DNA from: Myroides odoratus DSM 2801
Lineage (GTDB): Bacteria; Bacteroidota; Bacteroidia; Flavobacteriales; Flavobacteriaceae
DNA: 64,000 nucleotides
Reading direction: 5' to 3'
Assembly (NCBI RefSeq): GCF_000243275.1
Contig: NZ_CM001437.1
Coordinates: 3,780,866 to 3,844,865, forward strand
The position numbers and the translations under genes are program-made. Shown here in pieces: positions 52,820 to 60,559 of this stretch (positions are counted from its first letter, which is position 1; each line of letters starts with the position of its first letter). The notes below the pieces were generated by a model, which searched no databases, was not told where the DNA came from, and saw only the letters and a program-made list of their open reading frames with translations.

Positions 52820-53746
52820 CTACAATCCAATCTGTTTTAACTTTTTAGTGAAGATTGCTTTATATTCTTCTTTGTACGCATCAGTTAAAAAGCTTCGATC
52901 TATTAAGTCATATACTTTATTAACTTGCTTAGAGAAATCTTTATAGATATTATTCCTTACAATTGCTGTAATACCTAAACTCATTGCAAGTTCATCAAAG
53001 TTTACTTGTTTAATCTTTTTCTTACGACCACTTAGGGTTAGTGCTAAATCTTCTTTATCATCAGGAAAGACTAAATTCACATTTAAAAGGTCATACGCTG
53101 GAGAAAATAAGATATCCTTATCTGTGTGCATTAAAGAGAAGTTCTTTAAGTGCATGTCATTATTGCCTGTTATAAAGCTAAACAAGACAAGTCTAAAGTA
53201 TTTGATTGTATCTAAGCCCGAATTGGTAGCGTATCGTTTAATGATCTTCCCTACACGCTCATAGGAGCTTTTGTATTTTTGTTCCGTTAATAATTCTGAT
53301 AACTGACATAAATCTTCTACGTGAATTTTCTTGTCTTTCACGCGATCAAAACGCTTGGTAATATAAGCCAGTTCACCGGTAGAGGTGCGAATCAAAGCAT
53401 GTTGAGCTGTTTCAATTTTGAATAGCTTAGCTACGTGCATGGTCAAGTCTTCTACTTCAGGCATAAAAGCAAAATTAGGAGATTGAGGCTTGAGGATATA
53501 ATCCCCCCATAAACCAACTAAAGTCAGTCGTTTACTACCGTTTTCACTGTTTAAACTTAAGGATATCTTAGGTTGTACCCCTGTTAACGCTAATCGTTCG
53601 TTTACCGTTATTTGTGCTAATTGATCTAATTTTTCTTTATCTAATTCTAATATAGGAACTTGCGTAGTGTCAAAGAACTTCTTTGAACAAGTAGTATGAT
53701 ATTCGCCTGTTTCAACAGGTTGATAACAAAATAAACAGTTATTCAT
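52820..53746 (-). CDS. hipT: HipT-like toxin kinase of a split HipA system
   Basis: A 308-residue HipA-type Ser/Thr kinase lacking the HipA N-terminal subdomain. It begins with a zinc-ribbon-like MNNCLFCYQPVETGEYHTTC (Cys4, Cys7, His17, Cys20), seen in Bacteroidota HipA proteins. The ATP-site loop is TGVQPKISLSL with Ser62 and Ser64 in an S-x-S pattern like the autophosphorylated HipT loop. Catalytic residues are Asp197 and Asn202 (TGNNDMHLKNFSL) and the metal-binding Asp219 (PAYDLLN). Known HipT phosphorylates tryptophanyl-tRNA synthetase; the target here is unproven. Its ATG overlaps the hipS stop by 8 nt. Confidence 0.87.
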   Translation of the reverse strand: MNNCLFCYQPVETGEYHTTCSKKFFDTTQVPILELDKEKLDQLAQITVNERLALTGVQPKISLSLNSENGSKRLTLVGLWGDYILKPQSPNFAFMPEVEDLTMHVAKLFKIETAQHALIRTSTGELAYITKRFDRVKDKKIHVEDLCQLSELLTEQKYKSSYERVGKIIKRYATNSGLDTIKYFRLVLFSFITGNNDMHLKNFSLMHTDKDILFSPAYDLLNVNLVFPDDKEDLALTLSGRKKKIKQVNFDELAMSLGITAIVRNNIYKDFSKQVNKVYDLIDRSFLTDAYKEEYKAIFTKKLKQIGL

Positions 53747-54074
53747 GATTTGCCGCCTCCATCGGATAAACTGAGACCGCTCCAATAGTGTCTCTGCATA
53801 AGTTGATTAATAATTCAAATCGATCTCGAGGATTCAACTTCCAATGTTTTTCTCCGATATCTAATAACCATCCTTCAGGTATTAACCCATCGAAAAAAGG
53901 GAAGAGTACATTGCTATGATAGATCTCTTCAGATAGGGGGAGCGTTAGGCTAATTGGATGTGGATGAGGTGTTCTTAGATAATCTTGATTATAGTAAAAG
54001 GAATATCCATCATCTCCTTCCAGGAGATAACCAGCTAACTGATCTTGAAAGTATATTTTTGCTTGTCGTGCCAT
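53739..54074 (-). CDS. hipS: HipS-like antitoxin (HipA N-terminal subdomain)
   Basis: A 111-residue protein equal to the HipA N-subdomain 1: KIYFQDQLAGYLLEGDDGYS, HPISLTLPLSEEIYHSNVLF, PFFDGLIPEGWLLD. In E. coli HipBST the separate HipS neutralises HipT, and the split arrangement is the same here. It starts inside the hipB stop (TAATG) and ends within the start of hipT, so the three are translationally coupled. Confidence 0.85.
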   Translation of the reverse strand: MARQAKIYFQDQLAGYLLEGDDGYSFYYNQDYLRTPHPHPISLTLPLSEEIYHSNVLFPFFDGLIPEGWLLDIGEKHWKLNPRDRFELLINLCRDTIGAVSVYPMEAANHE

Positions 54075-54277
54075 TATTCTCTAGTTTGATCAATTACACC
54101 AACCTCTTTACCAAATAAAGCTAACACATCGTTTACTTTGTCTAAACGCAGTGTTTTTTTACCTTGTTCTAAATCACGTACAAAACGCAAGCCTACACCA
54201 GCATTTAGCGCTAAATCTTCTTGCGTAAGTTTTAATTCTTTTCGCTTTTGCTTTACAAATACTTGTATTGAATCCAT
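54074..54277 (-). CDS. hipB: HipB-like XRE antitoxin/autorepressor
   Basis: A 67-residue Cro/C1-type HTH protein (LKLTQEDLALNAGVGLRFVR, then DLEQGKKTLRLDKVNDVLAL). It would bind the TATACC-N6-GGTATA sites directly upstream and repress the operon together with HipS/HipT. It is the first gene of hipB-hipS-hipT. A decayed copy lies at 60.2 kb. Confidence 0.88.
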   Translation of the reverse strand: MDSIQVFVKQKRKELKLTQEDLALNAGVGLRFVRDLEQGKKTLRLDKVNDVLALFGKEVGVIDQTRE

Positions 54278-54280
54278 ATC

Positions 54281-54378
54281 TATACCTTTTCAGGTATAAA
54301 TATACATAAAAAAATGGAATAATACCCCTTCGGGTATAGTTTGTGTAGGATTCAATGTTTTATACCCGATAGGTGGTA
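54281..54378 (-). promoter_or_regulatory. HipB operator array
   Basis: Operator 1 is the perfect dyad TATACC-TTTTCA-GGTATA (54281-54298), operator 2 is AATACC-CCTTCG-GGTATA (54321-54338), and a weaker third is TATACC-CGATAG-GTGGTA (54361-54378). Centre spacing is 40 bp each. The architecture (18-bp dyads, several copies) parallels the E. coli hipBA operators. Confidence 0.7.
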
Positions 54379-55433
54379 ATTTATGAGTTAAATAAAGCGT
54401 TTTTTCCTTCAAATGGTCTATTTAGATACTAACCCTATTACTCTTTTAGGAATTGTCCATGATTATTCAAATGACAACAAAGGTTTTAATAGTTGGAAAG
54501 ATTTATTAGAGGAGCGATTGACCTAAGGATGTCCAAATTTTATGCTGTAAATAAGCATATTTGATGCCTAATACAACCTCTAACTACTTTTTTTATAATT
54601 CCTTACTATTCCTTGGTATTTTTGAATGACAATAAGCTTTACATAAGTAAAAGGGATAATTGGTTATCTCATGATGGATAGGAGTGTATTTGGCCGTTTT
54701 TTTAATCATTTTCATGGAATAAAATGTTATACCTGGCGATACAATAAATAAGATCCTAGCATTCATAAGGGTTTATCCCCAATTTTTGTATTTTTGTACA
54801 ACACTTTTTTCAAAGTAATTCAAAGGAAAATCAACTGATGAATTTTAACAGATTTATTAGAAGGAATGGGGGATTTTAGTAGCGAATTGGCGATTTTTTT
54901 ACATGTCTTATTTTACTTCAAATTAATCATTTGGAGAATCTATGAAATCTTTGATTTTAAAATCATTCCATACTTTTTGATAAATATTAATCATATGTGT
55001 GATTATGACTCGAAAATGATAATCAATCATATTATAGGTAATCCTATCTTACAGTATTCTGATAAGTAAATGATTAGGACTAACTGGAAAAAATATCTTT
55101 AATTATCAAAAAGTAATCATCTTTATATAAAAATCGTTCTTGTGGTACTTGGGTAAAATCTTTCATTTAAAATAAAGGCTCAAATTCAACTTTAGGTTTC
55201 AATTTTTTTTGGATAGGTAAACTAACAGTTAAGTTATATCGTTTTTGCAAAAAAAGCTCATCTTGAAGCTGGTGTTTTCCCTATTTGATTTACAATGGTC
55301 TCTCCAAGAAGATATTTACTTGCTATGTAAAACTCGTTCCGTTTGTAGAGTCTATCTATTAAGTTTACAAGATTTATAAAATTTGATAAGAAATAAGTAT
55401 TATACCTTATGTCTTATATAATATGCTTAAATA
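54379..55433. other. Mostly gene-free stretch with a short coding relic
   Basis: A plus-strand relic around 54430-54525 reads DTNPITLLGIVHDYSNDNKG then FNSWKDLLEERLT and stops; no family is recognised. The second 111-bp repeat (54741-54851) lies here. A 67-codon frame at 54866 has no support. The remainder is AT-rich and featureless. Confidence 0.35.
54741..54851. repeat. 111-bp direct repeat, copy B (right of hipBST)
   Basis: Counterpart of 52531-52641 in the same orientation. Together they bracket about 2.1 kb containing the whole hipBST module and its operators. Confidence 0.8.
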
Positions 55434-55451
55434 AAAAAGCCCCAATTAAGG
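55434..55451. terminator. Left half of a terminator split by the IS
   Basis: AAAAAAGCCCC followed by the loop sequence AATTAAGG; the matching GGGGCTTTTTT is at 56804-56814, beyond the IS. Rejoined, it is the same hairpin as that at 57346-57367. Confidence 0.7.
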
Positions 55452-56796
55452 TAGTCATGGTCGGAAGATTAATCTTCCGACTTTTTTTGTTTAAAATGTA
55501 AGGTAATGTATACATTTGGCTTAAGAAAGTAAAGTATATGAATACATTTAAAAACCATAAAATCACCGTTGGGCAAATTCTACAATTTATACCAGAAGCA
55601 TTATTAACAAAATTATCAAGTACTACTTCAGTAGATAAATACACTAAAGTTTTACATGGTAAAAAGATGTTTTATTTATTGTTATACTCTATTTTAGAGA
55701 ATGATAGATTAAGTCAACGCAGTTTAGAGGATACTTTTAATGGCTCTATTTTTAAGGCTTTGTTTGATTTAAATGAAAGTGAAAAAGTTAGACGTAGTTC
55801 TATATCGGATCGTTTTTCTAAAATTGATAGTGATTTTTTTAAAACAATATATGAGAACGTCTATGAACAATTCTCTTCTATTTATTCAAAAAAAGAATCC
55901 GAAGGTTATAATATAATTCGTGTAGATAGCACCCTTGTTTCAGAAACTGCAGGAAAACTTGTAGAAGGGTTAGATTATAAAACTGGAAAAAAACACATCA
56001 AATACAGTACTTTATTTGATGGAATATTACCATGTGGAGTTGAGACATTTAATACATCTGGTTATAGTTCTGAAGAACTAGCTTTACCTGAAGCTATTTT
56101 AAAACATGTAGAAAAGGATAAAAATCACAACAATATTTATGTGATTGACAGAGGCTTACAATCTACTAGCACAATGCAAGATTTTACATCTAAAAATATT
56201 CCTTTTATCATCCGATCTAAACAAAATAGAAAGTTCAACGAGATAGAGTCTTTATTGACAGATTTTAATCAACAAGAATCTGATAATTATACACTTATCA
56301 AAGATGTGAGAGTCAATCTCTTTACAGGTAAAAAGATAACTAGCAAAACAGATAAAACTTATTATAGAGAGGAATTGGTAGAACAAGATTTTAGACTTGT
56401 AGTAGTGAAAACTAAAGGTAGTGAACAAAAAGAATTTTGGTTTTTGACTAATGATTTTGAGATGACACCTTTTCAAGTTGCAGACTATTATAAATCAAGA
56501 TGGGATATAGAAGTGTTTTTTAGATTCTTAAAACAAGAACTTAATACTGCTCACTTAGTATCTCTTAATAAAAATGGAACACAAGTCATGATATATATGA
56601 CAATGATTGCTGCTATGCTATTACTTATATATAAACATGCCAATAACTTAGGGTATAAAACAGCTAAAAGAAGATTTAATATGGAACTTAAAAACTTGAT
56701 TATTGCGCTTATTGTAGCTTTAACAGGAGGAGATCCTAATAAAGTACCTATTATATAAAAAAAAAGAGTGGTCAGAATTTCTTCCGACCACTACTA
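55452..56796 (+). mobile_element. IS4-family insertion sequence, complete
   Basis: The 1345-bp element has terminal inverted repeats TAGTcaTGGTCGGAAGA (55452-55468) and TAGTagTGGTCGGAAGA (complement of 56780-56796). It is flanked by the 10-bp target duplication CCAATTAAGG (55442-55451 and 56797-56806). It carries one intact transposase gene. Confidence 0.88.
55538..56758 (+). CDS. IS4-family transposase
   Basis: A 406-residue DDE transposase. The first Asp is in IIRVDSTLVSETAGKL, the second in NIYVIDRGLQSTSTM, and the YREK signature is YKSRWDIEVFFRFLKQEL, in which Tyr, Arg, Glu and Lys are spaced as in IS4. The gene is intact and fills the element between its inverted repeats, so the IS may be active. 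Confidence 0.92.
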   Translation: MNTFKNHKITVGQILQFIPEALLTKLSSTTSVDKYTKVLHGKKMFYLLLYSILENDRLSQRSLEDTFNGSIFKALFDLNESEKVRRSSISDRFSKIDSDFFKTIYENVYEQFSSIYSKKESEGYNIIRVDSTLVSETAGKLVEGLDYKTGKKHIKYSTLFDGILPCGVETFNTSGYSSEELALPEAILKHVEKDKNHNNIYVIDRGLQSTSTMQDFTSKNIPFIIRSKQNRKFNEIESLLTDFNQQESDNYTLIKDVRVNLFTGKKITSKTDKTYYREELVEQDFRLVVVKTKGSEQKEFWFLTNDFEMTPFQVADYYKSRWDIEVFFRFLKQELNTAHLVSLNKNGTQVMIYMTMIAAMLLLIYKHANNLGYKTAKRRFNMELKNLIIALIVALTGGDPNKVPII

Positions 56797-56937
56797 CCAA
56801 TTAAGGGGCTTTTTTATTCTAGTCTTGAATGCTTGAAAAACCTAGATTTTTTTGTTTTTTTAAACATAATTTTTTGATAAAAAAGAATAAAAATTAGATT
56901 TTATTTAAAAATAAATTAATTTTTATTCTTTTTTTAT

Positions 56938-56945
56938 TATATTTG
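56938..56945 (+). promoter_or_regulatory. Minus-7 element for the small secreted protein
   Basis: TATATTTG matches the consensus. Transcription from near 56951 rules out an in-frame start at 56943 and supports the ATG at 56988. Confidence 0.5.
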
Positions 56946-56987
56946 ATATGGTTAACCATTATTTTTAATAATTTAAAATCAGAAACT

Positions 56988-57320
56988 ATGAAGAATTTTA
57001 TTATGTTATTTTTATTGGTATTTGGAGTAAATACCGCAGTCCAAGCTCAGACCAGAGCGCAATTTAAAGATGTAAGAAGCGGAGAGGTTCTTGAATATCA
57101 ATTTGAACGCTCAATAAGCAAAGATGCTGTTAAAGCTATTTTAGAAGAAGGCCAAAGAATTTCACCTTCTTCTTCAAATTACGGAGGTTCTTTTACTTTA
57201 TATGTTGGAATCTATGATAGAAATAGAGGGGTGTGGGATATTTATGAAGGAGAATATCATTATCCTAGACATTTCACTTTTAGAGATATTATTCAAGATC
57301 TTATAAATCGTTATTTTTAA
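56988..57320 (+). CDS. Small secreted protein, unknown
   Basis: A 110-residue protein with a clear signal peptide (FIMLFLLVFGVNTAVQAQ, cleavage after Ala-Gln-Ala or similar). The mature part contains SGEVLEYQFERSISKDAVKA and SFTLYVGIYDRNRGVWDIYE, a mix of beta strands and a helix. No family is recognised. It is a single-gene unit between its own minus-7 element and a terminator, and lies just right of the IS4-family element. Confidence 0.65.
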   Translation: MKNFIMLFLLVFGVNTAVQAQTRAQFKDVRSGEVLEYQFERSISKDAVKAILEEGQRISPSSSNYGGSFTLYVGIYDRNRGVWDIYEGEYHYPRHFTFRDIIQDLINRYF

Positions 57321-57345
57321 ATAAAAATATATTTATATAAACAGG

Positions 57346-57371
57346 AAAGCCCCTTAATTGGGGCTTTTTTT
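57346..57371 (+). terminator. Terminator after the small secreted protein gene
   Basis: AAAGCCCC-TTAATT-GGGGCTTT (57346-57367) plus T tract. Its loop and stem match, in inverse orientation, the terminator that the IS interrupted. Confidence 0.85.
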
Positions 57372-57614
57372 GTTACTAGAACAGTATATTTTGAATTTAG
57401 TGAAATAGCCTTTTTATTGAGTGAGTGGTATATTAAGTTAAAAATAGATATCATATATTTCATCTACTAATAAATTTAATTAAATAAATCCAAAGATATT
57501 TTTTATACAGTATAAATATATTGAATTAAAAAAAATATTACTTTTTGCTTAAAAAACAAAGGATTTGTATTTGTATAATTGAAATTAACAATAAATAATT
57601 AAATTTTAATATAA

Positions 57615-57645
57615 TTTGTTTTAATATGATTTTTTTTTATATTTG
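57615..57645 (+). promoter_or_regulatory. Full Bacteroidota promoter for a small RNA
   Basis: TTTG (57615-57618), a 19-nt spacer and TATATTTG (57638-57645). This is the best match to the flavobacterial consensus in the window. Start of transcription is expected near 57650. Confidence 0.65.
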
Positions 57646-57649
57646 CATT

Positions 57650-57726
57650 ACAATACGTGGGCCTAGGGAGCTTAAATCGTATAAAAAATTGCGTCCAGCT
57701 GTCTTAATTATTTAAGACAGCTTTTT
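57650..57726 (+). ncRNA. Candidate small RNA of about 75 nt
   Basis: Promoter and terminator are only 50 bp apart with no start codon worth calling. The transcript would carry CGTGGGCCTAGGGAGC, an A/U-rich middle, and end in the hairpin AGCTGTCTTAA/TTAAGACAGCT (57697-57707 with 57712-57722) and TTTTT. It may be a trans-acting RNA or a prematurely terminated leader of the gene at 57864. No known RNA family is recognised. Confidence 0.5.
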
Positions 57727-57819
57727 GTGAATTCTATATTTTTAGTAATATCGTATTTTATAATTAGCGTTGTGTAAGGAGCTATATATCTTACATCTTA
57801 TTGTTAATAACTGTCTTAA

Positions 57820-57840
57820 TTTTAGACAGTCATTTTACAC
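57820..57840 (+). other. Second ACTGTCT hairpin upstream of 57864
   Basis: ACTGTCT (57820-57826) pairs with AGACAGT (57834-57840). The stem repeats the CTGTCTTAA sequence of the small-RNA terminator 120 bp upstream, but T residues after it are weak. Confidence 0.4.
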
Positions 57841-57863
57841 TGCTTAATCAATAATAAAAAACA

Positions 57864-58094
57864 ATGGAAGTAAACTTTAGAGATAAAAGCCAACTTAATT
57901 CAGTAATGAATATTATGCTTCATACTTTATTGATGTATATTTTAGAGCATAATATAGGTTCTGTTTCAGAGATGACAAAAGATATCCAGGATTCATATAA
58001 TTTTTTAAAAGATAACAGAACGAATGAATTACAACATATAGACATTGTTGACAGGAGAATGAAAAAGATTAATAAGAAGAAAGTATTAGAATAA
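57864..58094 (+). CDS. Small paralogous protein A, unknown
   Basis: A 76-residue helical protein (MEVNFRDKSQLNSVMNIMLH, then LLMYILEHNIGSVSEMTKDI and YNFLKDNRTN). It shares the layout x-x-M-L-x-x-hh-h-IhE-x(3)-S-h-x(9)-Y-x-FLK with the next gene, 18 bp downstream, so the two arose by duplication. No known family. Codon use is AT-rich like its surroundings. Confidence 0.6.
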   Translation: MEVNFRDKSQLNSVMNIMLHTLLMYILEHNIGSVSEMTKDIQDSYNFLKDNRTNELQHIDIVDRRMKKINKKKVLE

Positions 58095-58112
58095 ACTTTA
58101 TTACAGATTTCT

Positions 58113-58331
58113 ATGAAACACGAAATTAGCCAAGAAGAGTTGGATATGATAATGGAAACATTAATGTTTGATTTGATTTATCATATAGTTGAATTTGAGT
58201 TGACATCTATTGATCAATTTTCTGAAGAAAAAAAGAAAGTATATGAGTTCTTGAAAAGTAATGGAACAAAATTTAGTAAAGGATATTACCCTCATGTAAA
58301 AGTAGATGTGGAAATAAATAAGAGTTATTAA
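58113..58331 (+). CDS. Small paralogous protein B, unknown
   Basis: A 72-residue protein (EELDMIMETLMFDLIYHIVE, then FELTSIDQFSEEKKKVYEFL and KSNGTKFSKGYY). Aligned with protein A, hydrophobic positions and FLK-x-N-x-T coincide, while surfaces differ, as in toxin-immunity or dimer partners. Function is unknown. The two genes are likely one transcript. Confidence 0.6.
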   Translation: MKHEISQEELDMIMETLMFDLIYHIVEFELTSIDQFSEEKKKVYEFLKSNGTKFSKGYYPHVKVDVEINKSY

Positions 58332-58530
58332 GCAAAATATGGATATATGAATAAATCAGTTGTATTACAGCTTACAAGAATATTAGAATAAAAATGACAT
58401 GACTGGCATTATAAAAATTTTTGATAAAGCTCACGAATAAAAAATCTAAAATCACAAACAGAAAATTAAAAAAAATTGGTAACCTGCATAAGGAGGTTTT
58501 TAATACATAAGCCGCTCAATTGAGTTCTTA
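58332..58530. other. AT-rich spacer left of the IS256-family element
   Basis: No gene is called; only a 14-codon frame at 58347 is present. The target duplication AGTTCTTA (58523-58530) closes it. Confidence 0.3.
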
Positions 58531-59871
58531 GGCACTGTCTCTTAAAGTGTGTAAGTTCAAAAATAAAGCTTGGGTTAGGTTTTACATTAAAGTCTAACCC
58601 TTTCTTGATATAGGATTAAGAATTGATCAATAATCACACCCCAGTTTCTCACTGGCATTGACCATTTTTTAGTTGCTTCTCTTACAGCCAAATATACTGA
58701 TTTCATCACAGCTTCATCTGTAGGGAAGGATAATTTATTCTTAGTATATTTCCTGATTTTACCGTTTAGGTTTTCAATTAAATTGGTGGTGTAAATGATT
58801 TTCCTAATATCTACGGGGAATTCAAAGAATACAGTAAGATCTTCCCAGTTGTTTCTCCAGCTTTGGATTGCATAGGAATATTTATGTTCCCATTTAGCAG
58901 CAAAGTCGTTTAGCGCAGCTTCAGCCGCTTGTTTAGTTGGAGCATTATAAATCTCTTTCATATCTGCAGTAAATTGCTTTTTGTCCTTCCAAACAACGTA
59001 TTTACAAGCATTTCTTATTTGATGTACAACACAGATTTGTGTTTTAGATTCAGGGAATACAGTACGTATAGTATCATTAAAACCGTTTAAATTATCAGTT
59101 GCTGTAATTAAAATGTCTTCGGTTCCTCTGGCTTTCATATCAGTTAAAACACTCATCCAAAAAGAAGATGATTCATTTTTACCTAACCATAGACCTAAAA
59201 CTTCTTTGCGTCCATCGCGTTTTAGTCCAACTGCTATATAAATGGTTTTATTAATTACTTTAGAACCTTCTCTAACTTTAAATACAATACCATCCATCCA
59301 TACGATTAAATAAACAGGCTCTAATGGGCGATTTTGCCAAGCTACAATATCAGAAGTTATAGCATCAGTTATACGAGAAATGGTCGATTGAGAAACGTCA
59401 AAATTATAAACTTCTCTGATTTGTTCTTCAATATCAGAAACGGACATTCCTTTGGCATAAAGTGACACAATAACGTTTTCCAAGCCTTCTACCATGCTTT
59501 TTCGCTTGGGGATAATCATAGGTTAAAACTAGCATCACGATCCCTAGGAACCTTTATTTCTTCTTCTCCATAACTCGTTTTTATCTTTTTGGTAGAGTAA
59601 CCATTACGCGTATTTTCTTCCTTTCGTAAATCATGCTTATCGTAATCTAGATGAGCATCTAACTCGCCTTCTAACATTTTTTCAATTCCTCGCTTTTGTA
59701 AGTCTTTTAGGAAGTTTTGAAGTTCATCTCCAGTTTTAAACTGTTTGAAAAAATCATCCGGAAATAGGTCTTTTGTTTCCATAACTATGTAAATATTAAA
59801 TATATAAAAAAATTCTGCTCGGTTTTAACCCAAGCAGAATTTTATACTTACACAGTTTTTGGTACAGTGTC
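58531..59871 (-). mobile_element. IS256-family insertion sequence
   Basis: The 1341-bp element has ends GGCACTGT...GTGTGTAAG (58531-58553) and, inverted, GACACTGT...CTGTGTAAG (complement of 59849-59871). The 8-bp target duplication AGTTCTTA is at 58523-58530 and 59872-59879, as expected for IS256. The single transposase gene is frameshifted. Confidence 0.88.
58587..59782 (-). pseudogene. IS256-family (mutator) transposase, frameshifted
   Basis: The N-terminal part (59782-59516) holds LEGELDAHLDYDKHD and NTRNGYSTKKIKTSYGE, the C-terminal part (59519-58587) the DDE domain: [20 protein letters not shown] and [19 protein letters not shown]. The frames meet at PRDRDASFN; one missing C in the run before ATGATTATCCCC would join them as [11 protein letters not shown], the normal sequence. 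With the base restored the protein would be about 398 residues. The element is probably dead unless helped in trans. Confidence 0.85.
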
Positions 59872-59969
59872 AGTTCTTATTTGTTTCTATTAGCGCCATG
59901 TATTCACTGAGCTTAAAAATAAGCCCAGTAATATTTTACTTTTTGAATCAATATAAGTGTTTGATTTAT

Positions 59970-59997
59970 ATAGACTATCCAAATTTGGATAGTCTAT
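59970..59997. terminator. 28-bp perfect palindrome
   Basis: ATAGACTATCCAAA and its complement (59970-59983, 59984-59997) are followed by TTTTTG. With no spacer it could be a terminator or an operator; no gene ends here. Confidence 0.45.
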
Positions 59998-60182
59998 TTT
60001 TGTTTACTGATCTCACATTTGAGCATGGTTAATTCTTCTCTAACTGTAGCTAGGTGATGCTTTGTGATATGACAAATCACTCGCTTGTTTTTACTTGATT
60101 GGGTTGTTTTTTGAGAGAAAATTCTTTGAAAAAAATGGTAAGTTATACTATAATTTATACTTGATATTTATTACTGCTTTGA

Positions 60183-60310
60183 AAGCTAACACATCATTTA
60201 CTTTATCTAAACGGTGATGTTTTTTTCTTATTCTAAATCACATAAAAGAGTAAAGTTATACCGGTATTTAATGCTAAATCTTCCTATGTAAGTTTTAGTT
60301 CTCCTTGAGT
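60183..60310 (-). pseudogene. Decayed second hipB
   Basis: The stretch matches hipB (54118-54250) base by base over long runs, for example GCTAACACATC, TTTACTTT-TCTAAACG, TTCTAAATCAC and GCTAAATCTTC, but has small deletions and stops, so no HTH protein can be made. There is no hipS or hipT beside it. A relic of operator 1 lies at the expected upstream distance (60336-60353). Confidence 0.75.
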
Positions 60311-60335
60311 TCCTTTTATATCTAAAAAATTACAT

Positions 60336-60353
60336 GATACCTCTTCAGATATG
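60336..60353 (-). promoter_or_regulatory. Relic of a HipB operator
   Basis: GATACCTCTTCAGATATG agrees with operator 1 of the intact module at 14 of 18 positions and lies upstream of the decayed hipB just as operator 1 lies upstream of hipB. Confidence 0.5.
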
Positions 60354-60559
60354 ATTTTGTTTTGCTTTAAATTTGATATGATAGATTTACGCATGCTTTG
60401 TAAAGAAAATAGAATGGAAAATATAAGTAGTAGTATAGAACAGCATTTTGTACCTTTCCATTTATCAATATAGTTTTGAAGCTCTAACGACATACAGTAT
60501 TGTTTTTTTATTTTCTAGTCCATTAGGTTTTGTCAATCTAATGGATTAGATAACATATA

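Noticed and set aside
54866..55069. 67-codon plus-strand frame
   Set aside because: Starts at the edge of the 111-bp repeat, random hydrophobic composition, no promoter or family.
59516..59530. Programmed frameshift in the IS256-family transposase
   Set aside because: IS256 transposases are single-frame; restoring one base gives the normal family sequence, so a mutation or sequencing error is more likely.
60284..60493. 69-codon minus-strand frame with a hydrophobic stretch
   Set aside because: It ends inside the decayed hipB and includes the operator relic; most likely chance.
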